Shown here piece by piece: positions 41,601 through 52,675 of a stretch of 64,000 bases of DNA. Origin of the DNA: Zoroaster sp. YZ-2022 (taxonomy: Eukaryota; Echinodermata; Asteroidea; Forcipulatida; Zoroasteridae); contig CM055822.1 in assembly GCA_029582265.1 (NCBI GenBank), positions 43,625,973-43,689,972 on the forward strand, read 5' to 3'. Within the stretch, counting starts at the first letter, position 1, and every line of letters starts with the position of its first letter. The notes under the pieces were generated by a model that ran no database searches, had not been told where the DNA came from, and saw only the letters and a program-made list of their open reading frames with translations. A program made the translations under genes and the position numbers.

Positions 41601-42008
41601 TTTGCGGCCCCTTGGTCTATATTTTATGCCAAGATCACTAATGATTGACCAAGTAGAAGGGGAAAGTTTGTATTTTCCATTAAGTTCAAGGAGCTGACTT
41701 CTTGAGTAAACCAAGTTTGAACAACTTTGATGAGTAGCTGTAGGCTTGTTAGTAGTTGAGGATGTGTTGAGTTCAAAAGTGTACTCAGGACCAGGGTTTG
41801 TATGTATATCACCAGCAATGAGTAAGCGATATTGGAAGGTAGCACAAGAGTTGCTATAATATCCAATTCTTGTTTCAAGAAAATGGCCGTATTTGTAAGG
41901 GCCTACAGAAGATAATTTCCACTGTGTACTTGGTACCTCACAAACAATATAACATGCTTGAGAGCACAGTAAAAGCAGCAGTAGAGTTGTCTGGCAGTAG
42001 CCCTGCAT
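38685..42008 (-). CDS. CR1-type LINE ORF2: 2A-like leader, endonuclease, reverse transcriptase
   Basis: Full-length 1107-codon ORF from ATG. Residues 1-25 form a signal-like Leu-rich segment. Residues 66-74 are GDIHTNPGP, matching the D-x-E/H-x-NPGP core of 2A-like ribosome-skipping peptides reported at the N-termini of echinoderm CR1-type LINEs. The AP endonuclease follows: LLNTQSVRNK, CESWL, a GDFNIH motif, and SDYYAI where the family has SDH, so the catalytic His is Tyr. RT: KNYRPISNLTFLSKLLERVV, LDLSAAFDTVDH, GMPQGSILGPVLFSIY, palm HFYADDTQIY intact, and the C-terminal thumb ending DLPEHVKQSPSLASFKTAL. No stops or frameshifts, so it is young, but the endonuclease is probably impaired. Confidence 0.95.
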   Translation of the reverse strand: MQGYCQTTLLLLLLCSQACYIVCEVPSTQWKLSSVGPYKYGHFLETRIGYYSNSCATFQYRLLIAGDIHTNPGPEYTFELNTSSTTNKPTATHQSCSNLVYSRSQLLELNGKYKLSPSTWSIISDLGIKYRPRGRKAGMKKHGQKKNQPTNRSKPILNQVGSHNSNLNTKPTESTDQTTAHHGYIQQQVKFCLLNTQSVRNKTVELLDLVLENNVDAVAICESWLRPDDLTVIGDITPSGYVFHHVPRLNRKGGGVAFLSKSGLPVKVTNQRKFQSFESLELELSSSSTSISLIIVYKPPKTAYTFSQFLCEFNDLVDSYILNRSKLIIAGDFNIHVDNPADSDATRFKDLLSSIGLHQLITRSSDDLPISNISVQEGLSDYYAITCNLAIQKPKVPTNIITTRNVKNIDIASFCVDINNSDLFLNLDSTNICKNIQNYNTVLTSIFDNHAPSKKRTIRIRPNTPWYNQEITNAKCERRRREHKWRTSGLEVDRQLYRDQRTLVNKLIRKAKQNHYSTLIKDCSSNQKQLFQVVDQLLHHKRTSPLPACVSEEELADKFSTFFHDKIKNIRDAFPSHVPISVGIDNCSHPKLLHFEPATADEICRILLQSPTKTYVLDPIPTTLLKDCADTIVPFITHIVPSSIKSAIVRPLLKKPTLDTDTLKNYRPISNLTFLSKLLERVVLARVSPFLQSNNLLDNCQSAYRANHSIKTALLRLKNDVLTAMDNGRLVALVHLDLSAAFDTVDHCILLQRLRSFGIDGIVLKWFESYLTDRSQCVQIKNKCSVLTMLLFGMPQGSILGPVLFSIYTGPLGKIIRKHNLPYHFYADDTQIYISFNPDQIEADTAIRRLESCIDEIRNWMSSNFLKLNDDKSEFIIFGSKQQREKVNIPHLRIGTSKISTSTRVRNLGAIFDCDKSLNGHISSISKCSSFHLRNIGLIRKYISQEATEQLVHAYVTSRLDMGNSLLYGLPDTQIYRLSRLQNIAARIVTRTKPREHITPILRDIHWLPIKDRIVFKILMYVYRSSIDMSSSYLSELLQPYHSNRDFMRSHHKLLLSKKLTKRSWGKRSFAAAAPSLWNDLPEHVKQSPSLASFKTALKTPSMKINV

Positions 42009-42547
42009 GGTGATTCCTTTGTGTACAGGAAGTTCTCTGCTAGCATCCTATGGTGATTAGCATAATAAGATTAATTCCAGTTAATAGCAACACATAGTAC
42101 AGTATGTAGAAATCCAAGTTGAAGTTTCAGAAATATTATCACAAAATACAGCAGAAACACACAAAATTCTGAAGAATTATATATCCCAGCAGTTTCCTGG
42201 CAGATAAATCTTGAAGATGATATAAAACAAGTTGCACAAAAGTTAGTAAATCCAACATAAAATGGTTTAAAATGAAGAGCACTGATGTGTCTGTGTCAGC
42301 CCTAAGTGAGGACGCCACTAACTTAGCACATAATAAACCGAGAGATCCCCCCTTTTATTTCCTCCCGTCCACAATTTTGCTGATATATCGCATTGCTAAT
42401 TGTTTCCAAAGAAACGCTGGTTTTAACTCAACATTGAATGGGGATGTGGGGGTTGCACACCATTGTAAACGGATTAATAGTTAGTTGCTTATTTAAATCT
42501 CGTTCATTTCAATTTGTATTTGTTTATTCAATTGATATACCGTAATG
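42009..42547. other. LINE 5' region and flank
   Basis: Upstream of the LINE ATG; no second long ORF. From about 42340 the sequence matches the old repeat near 7260-7390 ('acattgaatggggatg' at 42431), so the LINE 5' end lies between 42009 and about 42340. No gene. Confidence 0.45.
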
Positions 42548-42930
42548 TACCAAATCAGTTTCCCTCGTGGTTTATTTGATAAAATTGTTTGAACATTTCT
42601 TAGGAGGTCGTGGGTTCGAATCCCGCCCGAGTCGCCTGTGAAGTTTTTTCCACAGACACTCGGAAAGCACTGAGTATACAGTGCTATACACACGTCGGTG
42701 TAGGGAAAAATTAAATCAATTGAAAATTTCTTCTTATACCGATTTGTGAGTTCCACGTTTTCCAACAAAATCTACTTTCTCAAAAAAAGCACCCCACCCA
42801 TTCTGAAACATGTGAATACATGTGGATGTTAATTATTCCACCATAAAAGTTTCAGCCTAATATTAGTCCACGCGCTGATGAAATTCCAATTTCAGGAAAT
42901 CTAAGTTCAGATGAATAAAGGTCTACTGTG
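42548..42930. repeat. Dispersed repeat, copy 2, with inserted SINE
   Basis: Counterpart of 7470-7760. The extra segment 42600-42722 is a tRNA-derived SINE missing from the first copy. Confidence 0.7.
42600..42722 (+). mobile_element. tRNA-derived SINE, 5'-truncated (family B)
   Basis: Starts inside the B-box side (gtcgtgggttcgaatcccg), then has the body 'cacagacactcggaaagcac', 'gtgctatacacacgtcggtg', ending in an 'attaaatcaattg' tail. The same body recurs at 52811-52905, 53453-53570 and 53725-53795. Confidence 0.75.
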
Positions 42931-43574
42931 GGTCACATTATAGTCAACCAATGTTTAATTAGCCGGGCATGAACACATGTCACAGTTCCTATTTGGATGG
43001 TTAAACAATGTATCTTTTATTTATTTTGTGAAACATCTCAAATTCATTTACTTCCATTTCATAAGATCAAGTGTAGGCCTACCCCAAACAAAGTTACCGG
43101 TGAATTGGTGACTTTCAGAACTCACAACAAAAACAATCATCGGAAAACGCACTGAATTATGCCATGGGCGTATTAATGGTATACACTTTAGATAAAATTG
43201 ATTGCACATAAACGAAAGCTTAAAAACATACAACATATCCTCTGCGCATTGATTGTTAATTTGACTGCATTAATCACGAAAAGATACGAAACATCCAATT
43301 TCAGAATGAGTTAATTGAAGGGATGTATGATACCATCATTAACGTTACACTGAATACGTTTTATGTAAAACTGTGATCAAAAATATGCTTTTCAAGATTG
43401 ATCAATAGTGTAAAAAGGCTATGGAAGGTAATAATAATTATTGGTAATTACCAAATTATAAAATGTAATAAATTTAGTCTAAAAACTTACTTTGATTAAA
43501 GTTGGTATAAGTATCAAAACTTATTTCATCTGAAGCGTCTCATCCTCAAAGAAATAAAGAAAACTAGAGGTTAA

Positions 43575-44130
43575 GCTTTTGATGAAAACGCTGACATGGG
43601 TTTCGGATGTATTGATAATATTGGGCACTGATGTCGCTAGTTCTTTGTTTATAGTGTTAAGAAATTTATGATGTATTGAAATAAACTGGAAAGACGCATT
43701 AATCAACGCATTAGTAGTCAATGTATACAAAAGTTGCATTGTGTGTTCCTTATAGGCGTCCAAGTAGTACTAACTCGTCCAAACGTAATTTTAGGCAAGA
43801 CCAGATCGACAGGACAGGTGGGTAGATGAGACTGTGAGTGGCAGTTTTTGGGGACAGTAGGTGGCACGAGACTGATGAGGTGTTTGTTATTATTTGAAAT
43901 TTACATTATTGTTTGCAGTATCATCTGTACAGATATTACTACAATAGTACAACATTGCAATGAAGTGTTCGATGAAAACGAACACAGGGGTTTCGGCTAC
44001 ATGTATATTGATAATTATTGGGACACTGAGTTCGTTGTTTAGTATTTACGATATATTGAAATAAACTTAAAACGCATGAACTGTAATCATTGTACACACA
44101 AATTTCATTGTTTGTCCCTAGGCGTTTGAG
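43575..44130. repeat. ~170-bp direct repeat pair
   Basis: About 43580-43760 and 43970-44130 align: 'gatgaaaacg', 'gggtttcgg', 'attgaaataaact', then 'gcattg' or 'ttcattg' and 'taggcgt'. Diverged local duplication with no coding content. Confidence 0.6.
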
Positions 44131-44529
44131 ACAATTTATATGTGGATAAATGCAAAGGATGTAACGAATCAAGTTAATGCCCTTCCTTTAAATGTGTGCA
44201 ACGATTCTCAAAAGATTGAAACATACGAAAACAAAGAACATTGTATTGTACAATCAACCCATGTGTGCAAACCCTGTAGCTTGCGCTATGTACAATCACT
44301 AAGTCGTCACGTACAATCATACCAACGTGTACAGTCCCTATGGAAATTTCCCTGACTGCAAAACCACCAAAGACAAGATTTGAATGACGACAGAACGTGC
44401 ACTATTTTTTATTGCTATCGTTATAAAGGGTTTTGTGTAGGATGAGAAAGGATGTACCACATTCTACCCATATAGTTGGTAAATTTGAGCAATACAATTT
44501 CGAAGTTTATATTGTTGACTACATTATAA

Positions 44530-44835
44530 TCTTTGCATATTAGACTAAAATGTTAATGAAAGAATATTTTCGAGTTGTGTCGAGTTTTGTTTAGGTCGAG
44601 TTTTCACAAGGGTCGAGATGTCTTAACCCCCCATAGGGTCACACTATTTGTTTTGGTCGACTTGTCCGTTCTCGCTAATCTGTATATCCCGCAGATTAGA
44701 CTAAAATGTTAATAAAATAATTTTACTAACTTAATGATGAGGTAATTGGTTCTACAAACTGAGTCACATTACGATCTTTTGTTCGAGTTGTCACAAGGGT
44801 GGAGACGTCTTAACCCCCGCAGCGTCACAGTAAAC
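44530..44835. repeat. Diverged direct repeat pair
   Basis: 'tattagactaaaatgttaat' at 44540 and 'gattagactaaaatgttaat' at 44694 each lead to 'cacaagggt(c/g)gag', then 'cttaaccccc' and 'gtcaca'. The second copy has extra sequence. Local duplication. Confidence 0.6.
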
Positions 44836-46619
44836 TGTAAATAACACGATATTTGCTGACATTATGACGACGTACTTGTTTTAGACACTAATTCACATTG
44901 CGGGCTTTCATATGGTGCATGTTTTGTATTGATGTGACGATACTAAGTATGACATCATCCATCGACAACTTTCACGTGTTAAATCTATGGGGTTTTGGCG
45001 GAAACAAGAATAAAAATAATCGAACGAAAACAATAGACTTTCGGCGACCAGACCGAAACACTAATGATCAGCAAAATTGATGCAATTTTCACAGGTAGAT
45101 TTTAAGACAAATTTCATGGAAACTAGTGGGTTGAAATGAACTTTCAAATACCCATGTTGTACTGGGATACCTTCCCTTTAAAACAATTCTTTGTTTCAAT
45201 AAAATGATAGTAAAACAATTCAGGATAGTCTTAGTTACAAGGAGGGGATCCGATAATTGCTGATGTTTCGATCACCCAGTGATAACAATATGAATGCCTA
45301 ATTTCTACTCTCACGAAAGCAGATCATCACAGAAAAAAGTGAGCCCTCTCGAGTCAGATATTGGTAAGCCTTATACAGAAACTGTGGTAGCCAGCCACTG
45401 ATCTCTAAAAATAATGTACACATAGGCATACATTTACTTTAAATAAAAGGAAGAGCATACATAATCAAATTGTCACAATTACCAGTCTTTATATATTGTT
45501 GTACTACGTCAGGGTTATTTCTTATAATTATTATTATTTATTTATTTCATATTTTATATTAAACTAATTAGCTAATTCTTTCATTTTATCGAAATCTTTA
45601 ATTATTTACGTTATTATCAAAATAGTTATTTCTAACAGAAGTAAAATTCTCACGCAAAATGAGGATACTGACCCAAAAGGCCCACCCTCGTTGGCCGACA
45701 ACGAACTGGTAAACCCTTTATTTTTATCACTAGCCTTTCTAGCCCGGGTGCCCGATAGTCTGTATTATGCTGAGATACACATTAGTTTACCCAGCCCGTG
45801 AGTAAAATTATAATTAACTAGAATTTAGTGATTGTTTTAAAATACAAACACTAGGTGTTCGAGTCAACTTCCGGTTCAATCAAGTGAGCCATTAGCTGTG
45901 ATAATGATATGTTTGAAAATGTCTGACGTCTGTTATCATGACAATATTAATGCAGGCTTCAAAATACATACACATTTTGTGTTAGAATGTGTTGAAATTG
46001 AAGATCCTGTTTGGAGTGGAAGTAAAGGTCACATCAGGTCAGTTGAAAGTGGTATATGTGAAACAATAATACTTTATCATGAACATGAAATATAACGGTA
46101 GTACCTACTTTAGAGCAGGAGATTAAATTCAAATTACATATAATGTGCTATGCTGAACACCTTAACTTCCAGTTCAGTGACATTACTAAATTAAAACTTC
46201 CCAAAAGTAATAAACTGGGTGTCTTTGGGCGCCTACCGTATATAGAATGAAATGTCCAAGTATAGGCTTGAGCCCCTTAACAATGTCAACTTAGAAAACT
46301 CTTGTTACTGACAGTTCCCTTTTATTTTTCTTTCTTTATTTCCATAAAACAACAAATTGTTTCAGGGTGTTTGTAACCCATTTCTAAGTATTAAAGATGT
46401 ATTACCAGTGTTTATCTGGCAATTGTTTGTTTTTATTGGAACATTGATAATTTCTTTTTAGAAAGAAAAACGAACACTTTTAAATATTTGTCAGAAGTTT
46501 AATTTAACAGTAACAAAGTGGAAAAATAAATTGATGAGGGGAACCACCATGAATTTATTTCAGTACATATTTACTGCATAGAACCATGATTATCAAAATT
46601 AATTTGAGAAATTTGTCCT

Positions 46620-46765
46620 TTTCAAGCATTTTTTTCACTTTCTCAAGTATAGCAATGTCCGATGGGAAAAGGACATTTCCGGAAATTGCTGAAATAGCGA
46701 AAAACACGGGCGGTCATCTTTAATTGTTCGAGAAACATGATAAATGCATAGGTTTCATTTCGCCT
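46620..46765. repeat. Repeat pair with 48880-49020
   Basis: 'ccgatg(g/a)(g/a)aa', 'gaaa(a/c)acacgggcggt' and 'catcttt' occur here and again at 48880-49020 in the same order. A dispersed or duplicated non-coding block, the second copy lying inside the PAN-gene intron. Confidence 0.55.
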
Positions 46766-47840
46766 GGTCTTTTATGAGAGAATAATCTGACTGTCTTTAC
46801 ATAAAGCAACGAACAGGATAATCAAAACATGATAATGGTGACGTAAAGGGAAATATACTTATTTGTTTGATGAGTCTTTCTGCAGCTCCTGAATGCATAC
46901 TTATATTATTTTAGACATTATATTTTGTTGTGTACATAATTATGATTATGTAAATACACGACAAATGGCTGCCGTCAAAAGGATAGGGTACAAATTTACA
47001 TTTATTTCCATGCTTTCGTGAAGGAAAAGAATAGCATATGTTGTTGATGGGAAATATATAATTATATGAAAAACAAACAAGAGAAGTAATCGCACGGAAG
47101 CCAGAACAAATAAGTCTGAAGGCATATTCTGAAAGCCAAGGCTTGTGTATAGAGGTCTGATATAAAATAAACAGAAAACAAAGAACAAGAATATGAACAC
47201 AGGAAGAGACAAATGGAACAGTGACACAACTAAGGAGTAGGGCTTGAACCTCCAATAACTTTCCATTTTCACAATAAAAATAAATCAATTTGGCATCAAT
47301 TATTTTCTTTATTTCTTATTCATTTAACAAAATTCTGAATGGGGATATTTTGTGCTGATGTTTGGTGGCCAAACAAAATTTGGCGTACGCCCCTTATGTT
47401 CCCCCAGAGCTGCTACTGGGCGAGTGATTAGAACTGCAACGGAGGATACAACTTGATTTGGTGACGCCCCCTTCGCTCCCCTTCCTCTGTCCCTTACCCT
47501 CTCCCCCCACACCTCAATGATAATGCCTTCGCTGTGGCCTTGCCCACACTGTGTGTGCAGCGTGTATGGGGGCGTCAATAATTATAACGTGTCTGTTTAC
47601 ACGGACGAGGCAGAGCTATAAGTGTTCGCTCAGTGTGCATGGTTTTTAGATCGGAGCATAAACGGTTCTCTGATGAAAACGTTATTAAATAGGTGACCAA
47701 TATTGGCCTATTCATATTTTAGTATTGAAACACAAAGATCTTGGTGAGCTTATTGCGTGTTCTTGTAGTTAATTGTATGACATTTATAACATACAGAATA
47801 CACGTATATAGACCTACCAACGTATTTTCTTTGCTTTGAA

Positions 47841-49144
47841 ATGGCGCACGACAACTTGGGATATTTTCAAATCTTCGTACTAATTCTCTATGCGCTGTCG
47901 CAAGTATCGACGGCTTACAGGAAAACAACCTTTGCAAAATGGTGTGGAATAGTGGATTTTGCCTTGGTGGATATGAATTTCTCATCGACTACTGCCACAA
48001 ACCACAAGCTCTGTCATCTAGCTTGCCTGAATTCAACTAATTGTCAGTCGGCTAACTACTGGCCAAAGACCCATCTGTGTGAATTCAACAACGCCTCACA
48101 CTTCAATGTTTGTGGCCGATATTTGGTCGAGCAGCAAGGGTCAATCTATACCTTTATCGAAGCTGAGGTATGTATGATTTTTTGCCTGCTTGCATCGTGT
48201 ATATGGATGTTTGTTTCTTGCTGTGATCATCCCAATATACCTCAGTTCTATCTATTATATACATTGTATTAACTTTGTATATGCCTACATCAGGGGCGGA
48301 TCCAGGCCTTATGAAGGGAGGGGTCCAAATGGTTGGAATTACTGTGTACTATAAATGACATAACCCCGCTGGCATTAACAGCACCTTAAACTACTTCAAA
48401 CAGTTTTTTTTTTTTCAAGTGGAAATAAGAAAACAATATATACTACAGGCATATAGGTTTTTCCTGGTCAGTTTCAGAATATTACATCCAGCTTAGTAAA
48501 TTTCATTTGAGATTTATATTCCTTTACATCAACATTAAATTTTATTTGTTGAGTATTCGAATGACCTTAACTATCATTCATAACCAAAATCAGTTCATTC
48601 AAATTGAAAGTGGCGTTGAGTTCATTCAATTTCATCAAAGCTTGTTTAGAAACAAGATCATCATCATCGTAATCATCATCGCCATCATCACCATCATAAT
48701 CATTGTTATCATCACCGTTATCGACATCAGTATCATACCATCACCACCACCATCGCCACCATCATCACAATCACCATCGCCACCACCACCACCGCCACCA
48801 TTATCATCACTCAAAAATGATTGTTGACCAGATGATAAAATAACCAATGTAAGAATGGTTTTACTATATTATGTCCCGAAATCAATTTTTTCGAAAGTTT
48901 TCCTTTCTAAAATAAATGTGATCAATGTTCCGATGAAAACAACATTTTTGGAAAATGACCGTAAAATATCGAAACACACGGGCGGTATACATCTTTGGTT
49001 GTTTTGTATGATGTAAAAATGATCACATAAAAAACAACCATGTGTTTATTCTTCCTCAGATGGGATGCGACATTCAGCATGGATCAACTCGTACTACGTA
49101 CTGCAATGATAACAAATCAATAGATCCTTGTAATAACGGTCAAG
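47841..49144 (+). CDS. Secreted PAN/apple-domain protein with following EGF-like module, 5' exons
   Basis: Exon 1 (47841-48167, 109 codons) starts at an ATG and encodes a signal peptide (FQIFVLILYALSQVSTA). It is followed by a PAN/apple-like module: CGIVDFALVDM, then HKLCHLACLNSTNCQSANYW, a Trp, LCEFNNASH and a final CGRYL, with the expected Cys spacing. Donor GAG|GTATGT. Exon 2 (49060-49144) follows acceptor CTTCCTCAG in phase 0, encodes MGCDIQHG...DPCNNGQ and ends at donor CAAG|GTGAGT in phase 1. DPCNNG opening a phase-1 exon boundary is typical of EGF-like modules. The rest of the gene is not found in the window. Likely an extracellular adhesion or recognition protein; four or more potential N-glycosylation Asn sites are visible. 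Confidence 0.75.
48168..49059 (+). other. Intron 1 of the PAN/EGF gene
   Basis: Contains the 'aggggcggatccagg' dispersed-repeat end at 48293, an (ATC)n microsatellite and the second copy of the 46620 block. No coding signal on either strand. Confidence 0.7.
48656..48825. repeat. Imperfect (ATC/ACC)n microsatellite
   Basis: About 170 bp of trinucleotide repeat (atc, acc, gcc variants) within the intron. Open frames in it on both strands are low-complexity artefacts. Confidence 0.9.
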
Positions 49145-52100
49145 GTGAGTAATAGTCTGTCCGTTCGGTCGGTTACAGGGGCTATTTGTCTGTTTGTCAG
49201 TCGGGCTGTCTTTCTGCAATCCGTCCTTCCGTCGTCTGCCCACCGTCTCACAGTGGACCAGGGTGAAACCAAAGTGCGCCAAAATGCGTCATTTGTGTTT
49301 GTGCCAGATATAATTTCTTTTACATTTTTTAGGTTGCTAAGACCCCTACGACTATTTTATAAACAAATTAACCTCCAATTAATATTGAATGACTGTAGAA
49401 CCGCCATTGAATTGCCATTGCGTGATTTTGACAGAAGCTATCGTCATGTAAATTGAAGTGAACTGAGTACATGGTCTATATTTTATCAACATTAAGTCAA
49501 TTGTAAACTAGCTATTTGATTTCATCAGCAAAAACCGAAGAATTTGGTTTTAAAAATGATAAAATGTAGCTTTTTTTGTTCAGGTAGGCCTATAGTGGAA
49601 CTACAAATTCCCGCCGATTTCCGCCTCAATTCTCATATTTCCCTGAAGCTTAACCTTGCTGCGACCACCTGCTACCAGTTATTTTAAAGTTTGTTTGTAA
49701 ACCCCATCCCAACAAATTTGAAAGACGGAATAATTCATCAGGATGTTTGGTACCATCACCAACTTCACATCAAGTAGGGCTGTAAGTGTTTAGATAATAA
49801 TTCAGTAATGTTGTAATCGGGTAATTACCCAAAGAGTGGTTTGCCTATACCATGCAAAAACTGAGTTGTTAAAGTAATATTATTGGTTTCAACCTTATAA
49901 TCTACCATGGTGTTTATATTGGACGGGTTACCCAATGTTAACATCACTGGTGTAGTTTTTAACGTCCAGTTTATTGGCAATGTAGTCGCCATTTAAAATG
50001 AAATAATGTGTGTGCTACATAACTCATCACATCACAGATCTACACTCATAGCTCTCTTGTAATTGGGTGCACCGGGGCAAATGTAACAACACTCTCACAA
50101 ACATTATAATTTGTTTCCTTTGAAACCAGTACAAACTTTCGGTAAAATGTTTGTAAGATTCAAGATATCAAGTTATAGACCTGTGCAATAACGAGAACAT
50201 TATGTAAATGTATTCAGATTGTTTTTATTCATTCCAACGTGGTATTTCTGTCTTTGGATGACAGAAATTAATAAATAATTTGAAATTATTACACTCATTT
50301 TTCTAAAATGATAGCTCCTGAGACAGACATATATTTCCTGGGTTGTTAACAGGTCTTTGATCGCTTCAGCATTAACTAAAATCGGCCAAATACGGACGTA
50401 TATTTACAATAATTATGAACATTAAAAAAATGATTGTGGTTGCATTAATTAATTTGGATACCAAGTAGAATTTGCACACACAATTTTTTAATTCAAGTTT
50501 TGCCCTTTCCTTTTCTTTTCTGAAAGTGGATACTTTATGAATACTATTTTCTTCAAGGTGGGTGGAGGGGTGCGGGGTTGTAAACGTATGACCATGTTCT
50601 TTATTCTTGACATTTTGGAAATGTTTCCAGATAAATATATTTCAAGTCTATATTTACCGGCGTCAAACTTTACAGCGTTGCCAAAACGCGAAATTTCAAG
50701 TCAATATTTATAAATAATATGAACACATCTTCCTGCATAATTCGAGTTCCACTATTTTTATGTGTAAAGTTTCTCGTTTCTAAAAAATATTCTTGATTAA
50801 AGTTAACTTTATAAAATTATTTCTCAGTCATCAGCAGAAAATAAGTGGCAAAACAATCAAGTTTAAGACATGTCTCTTTATTGTCATGCATCCAAGTCAA
50901 TCACCGTATTTTGTTTTTGAAACCGATACCGAATTGAATGATTTTTACTTTCCCAAAATACAGCCAAATTCTGTTTTCAAAAGAACACCACGTTTCATTC
51001 ATAGCCAGCTAATGTCTCTATACAATTATATTTCTAAATATTTCAATTTAGTAAAAAAAAAAATACATTATTTTGTGAGTACCACATTCGCCGGTGCGCA
51101 ATTTGTTTTTCTGCATTACATTTCGTCAACTATAAATTATGCATTTGTATACTAAAAACGGTTTACCTCTAAAAAAAATCCTCCTCAACCGTGAATTACT
51201 ATTATAGAGAAAGGCTTTGCTTCTGAATTAATTTCTTAATAAATTTTAAGAATGTATAACAAATATTTTTGAAAATGTTGAAAAACCTAGTCTTGAACTC
51301 GGTATCTTCTACTTGCAATACGAGCGTTCTAACCACAAGACTACTACGCCATGCTACATTGTCGTTAAATTAATTATTGAAGAACCTTTTCTTGTTAGAT
51401 TTCTATGCCAATTTCTATGCCAATTTCTAATCTATCTTGCAGAAAAAATAGCCGCCGGTACCGCATCGAAACAGTTGGTGTGTACTGAACATCCGTAGGA
51501 TCTAAAATCACCGTGACGGAACGTTGAATGCACGTTTGTGTCGCTTGATATGCTAACAAAAATACGTCTTTTCGCCGAACATTCGCTGAACATTCGTGAT
51601 GTAAAGTTATACATCACTTATTTCTCATGAATAACTGATCAGGATTATATAGCAAAAATGCAAATTCCCAAGTTAACCAGCAAATTGTCTTGCAGTGAAA
51701 AAAATAAATAAAAACACAAATTTTACAAATCCAGCTCGGGCAAGTCAGGGGTGGAGGGAGGAGGTAGACGAGCTGTGCGTCTTCTTCATGATCCACCAAT
51801 CCACCATCAAGGACGGATCTATAACCCACAATTTCTGGGGTTCAGGTCCCGCTTAAGGGGTTGAATAATTTGTTGAATCTATAGGCGCTTTCTGAGCTAA
51901 TGAGCTAGGCGCTTTCTGAGCTAGCAAATACAGATGTGAACCCCAACCCAACCAACGATGATTTAAAAAAGGGGGGGGGCGGCTTGCCCACAACTCTGCA
52001 TGTGTGATTCTCAGTTTAAGAAACGACCTTGTGGATACCGGTAATAGTTTGATTCAAGATGTTCCGTGGTGCGTTCTGAGCGTTTTATGACGAATTATTT

Positions 52101-52270
52101 TACGTTTTATGGAAAACGTAAAAATATACATGATTATTTCGGGAAGTAGCGGTATATTTTACGGGCCATCAGTAGTAGTGGGGGGGGGGGCAATTACTTA
52201 TATACTGTCCCCCACTTTAAATAGTTTGTAATTCATGGGTCTCAATTGGTCTCAATTCAAAACCGATCGG
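49145..52270. other. Intron or intergenic, no exon recognised
   Basis: Downstream of PAN exon 2. I looked for Cys-rich EGF-type exons with acceptor and donor and found none that I can support. AT-rich, with G/C runs at 51968-51977 and 52181-52190 and a tRNA-like SINE head at 51272-51355. Confidence 0.4.
51272..51355 (-). mobile_element. tRNA-like SINE head (family C)
   Basis: The reverse complement reads GTAGTCTTGTGGTTAGAACG (A-box side) and ACCGAGTTCAAGACTAGG (B-box side), with a tRNA-like distance between. Stems are imperfect. A degenerate SINE or tRNA pseudogene. Confidence 0.55.
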
Positions 52271-52520
52271 GACATGTGGTGGTCGATTCTTGTTCCAGTG
52301 TCCCATCAGGTCTGTCCAAGATTGTAGATTGAAATTAACAATGTGTCTGTTGAAGTGGTCGACGCATTAGGAACACTGGTCCACGATAAACTTAGAATTC
52401 AAATACAGCCAAAATGTATAAACAGCTAATCAACAGCTTTACTTTGTTAGAAAACTGAAATCAATCTTGAACAGACCTGTTTGGGACTCTGGAACAAGAA
52501 TCGACTACCACATTTCCGTG
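52271..52520. mobile_element. 250-bp MITE with ~55-bp inverted ends
   Basis: The left arm 52271-52327 ('tggtcgattcttgttccag', 'caggtctgtccaagattg') faces its complement at 52460-52520. The interior is non-coding. Target copies not evident. Confidence 0.75.
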
Positions 52521-52675
52521 TCCGTTGGCGTCGATCTGTTTTGAAGCAGTCTAGTAGAATTATTAGAGCTGATATTGAGAGTATGCAAAAAATAGTTGAA
52601 AATAGCCTCATGGCCAATTTTAATAGTATTCTCTCTGACTTAATAGTATTCTCTTCTACTCATTCCCTCAACCAT

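Larger units (their letters stand above)
42931..47840. other. AT-rich intergenic region, no gene supported
   Basis: No domain-bearing frame found. It holds two internal duplications (listed separately) and a non-repetitive GC-richer block at 47324-47578 ending just before the PAN-gene 5' region. A 65-codon frame at 45898-46095 has no support. Confidence 0.4.

Noticed and set aside
45898..46095. 65-codon frame
   Set aside because: No domain or gene context; length is within chance expectation.
48507..48847. Frames rich in Ile/Pro/Ser or Asp/Gly over the ATC repeat
   Set aside because: Low-complexity microsatellite translation inside an intron.
50793..51155. 120-codon frame
   Set aside because: AT-rich, Phe/Ile/Lys/Tyr-heavy, no domain, no splice or start context.
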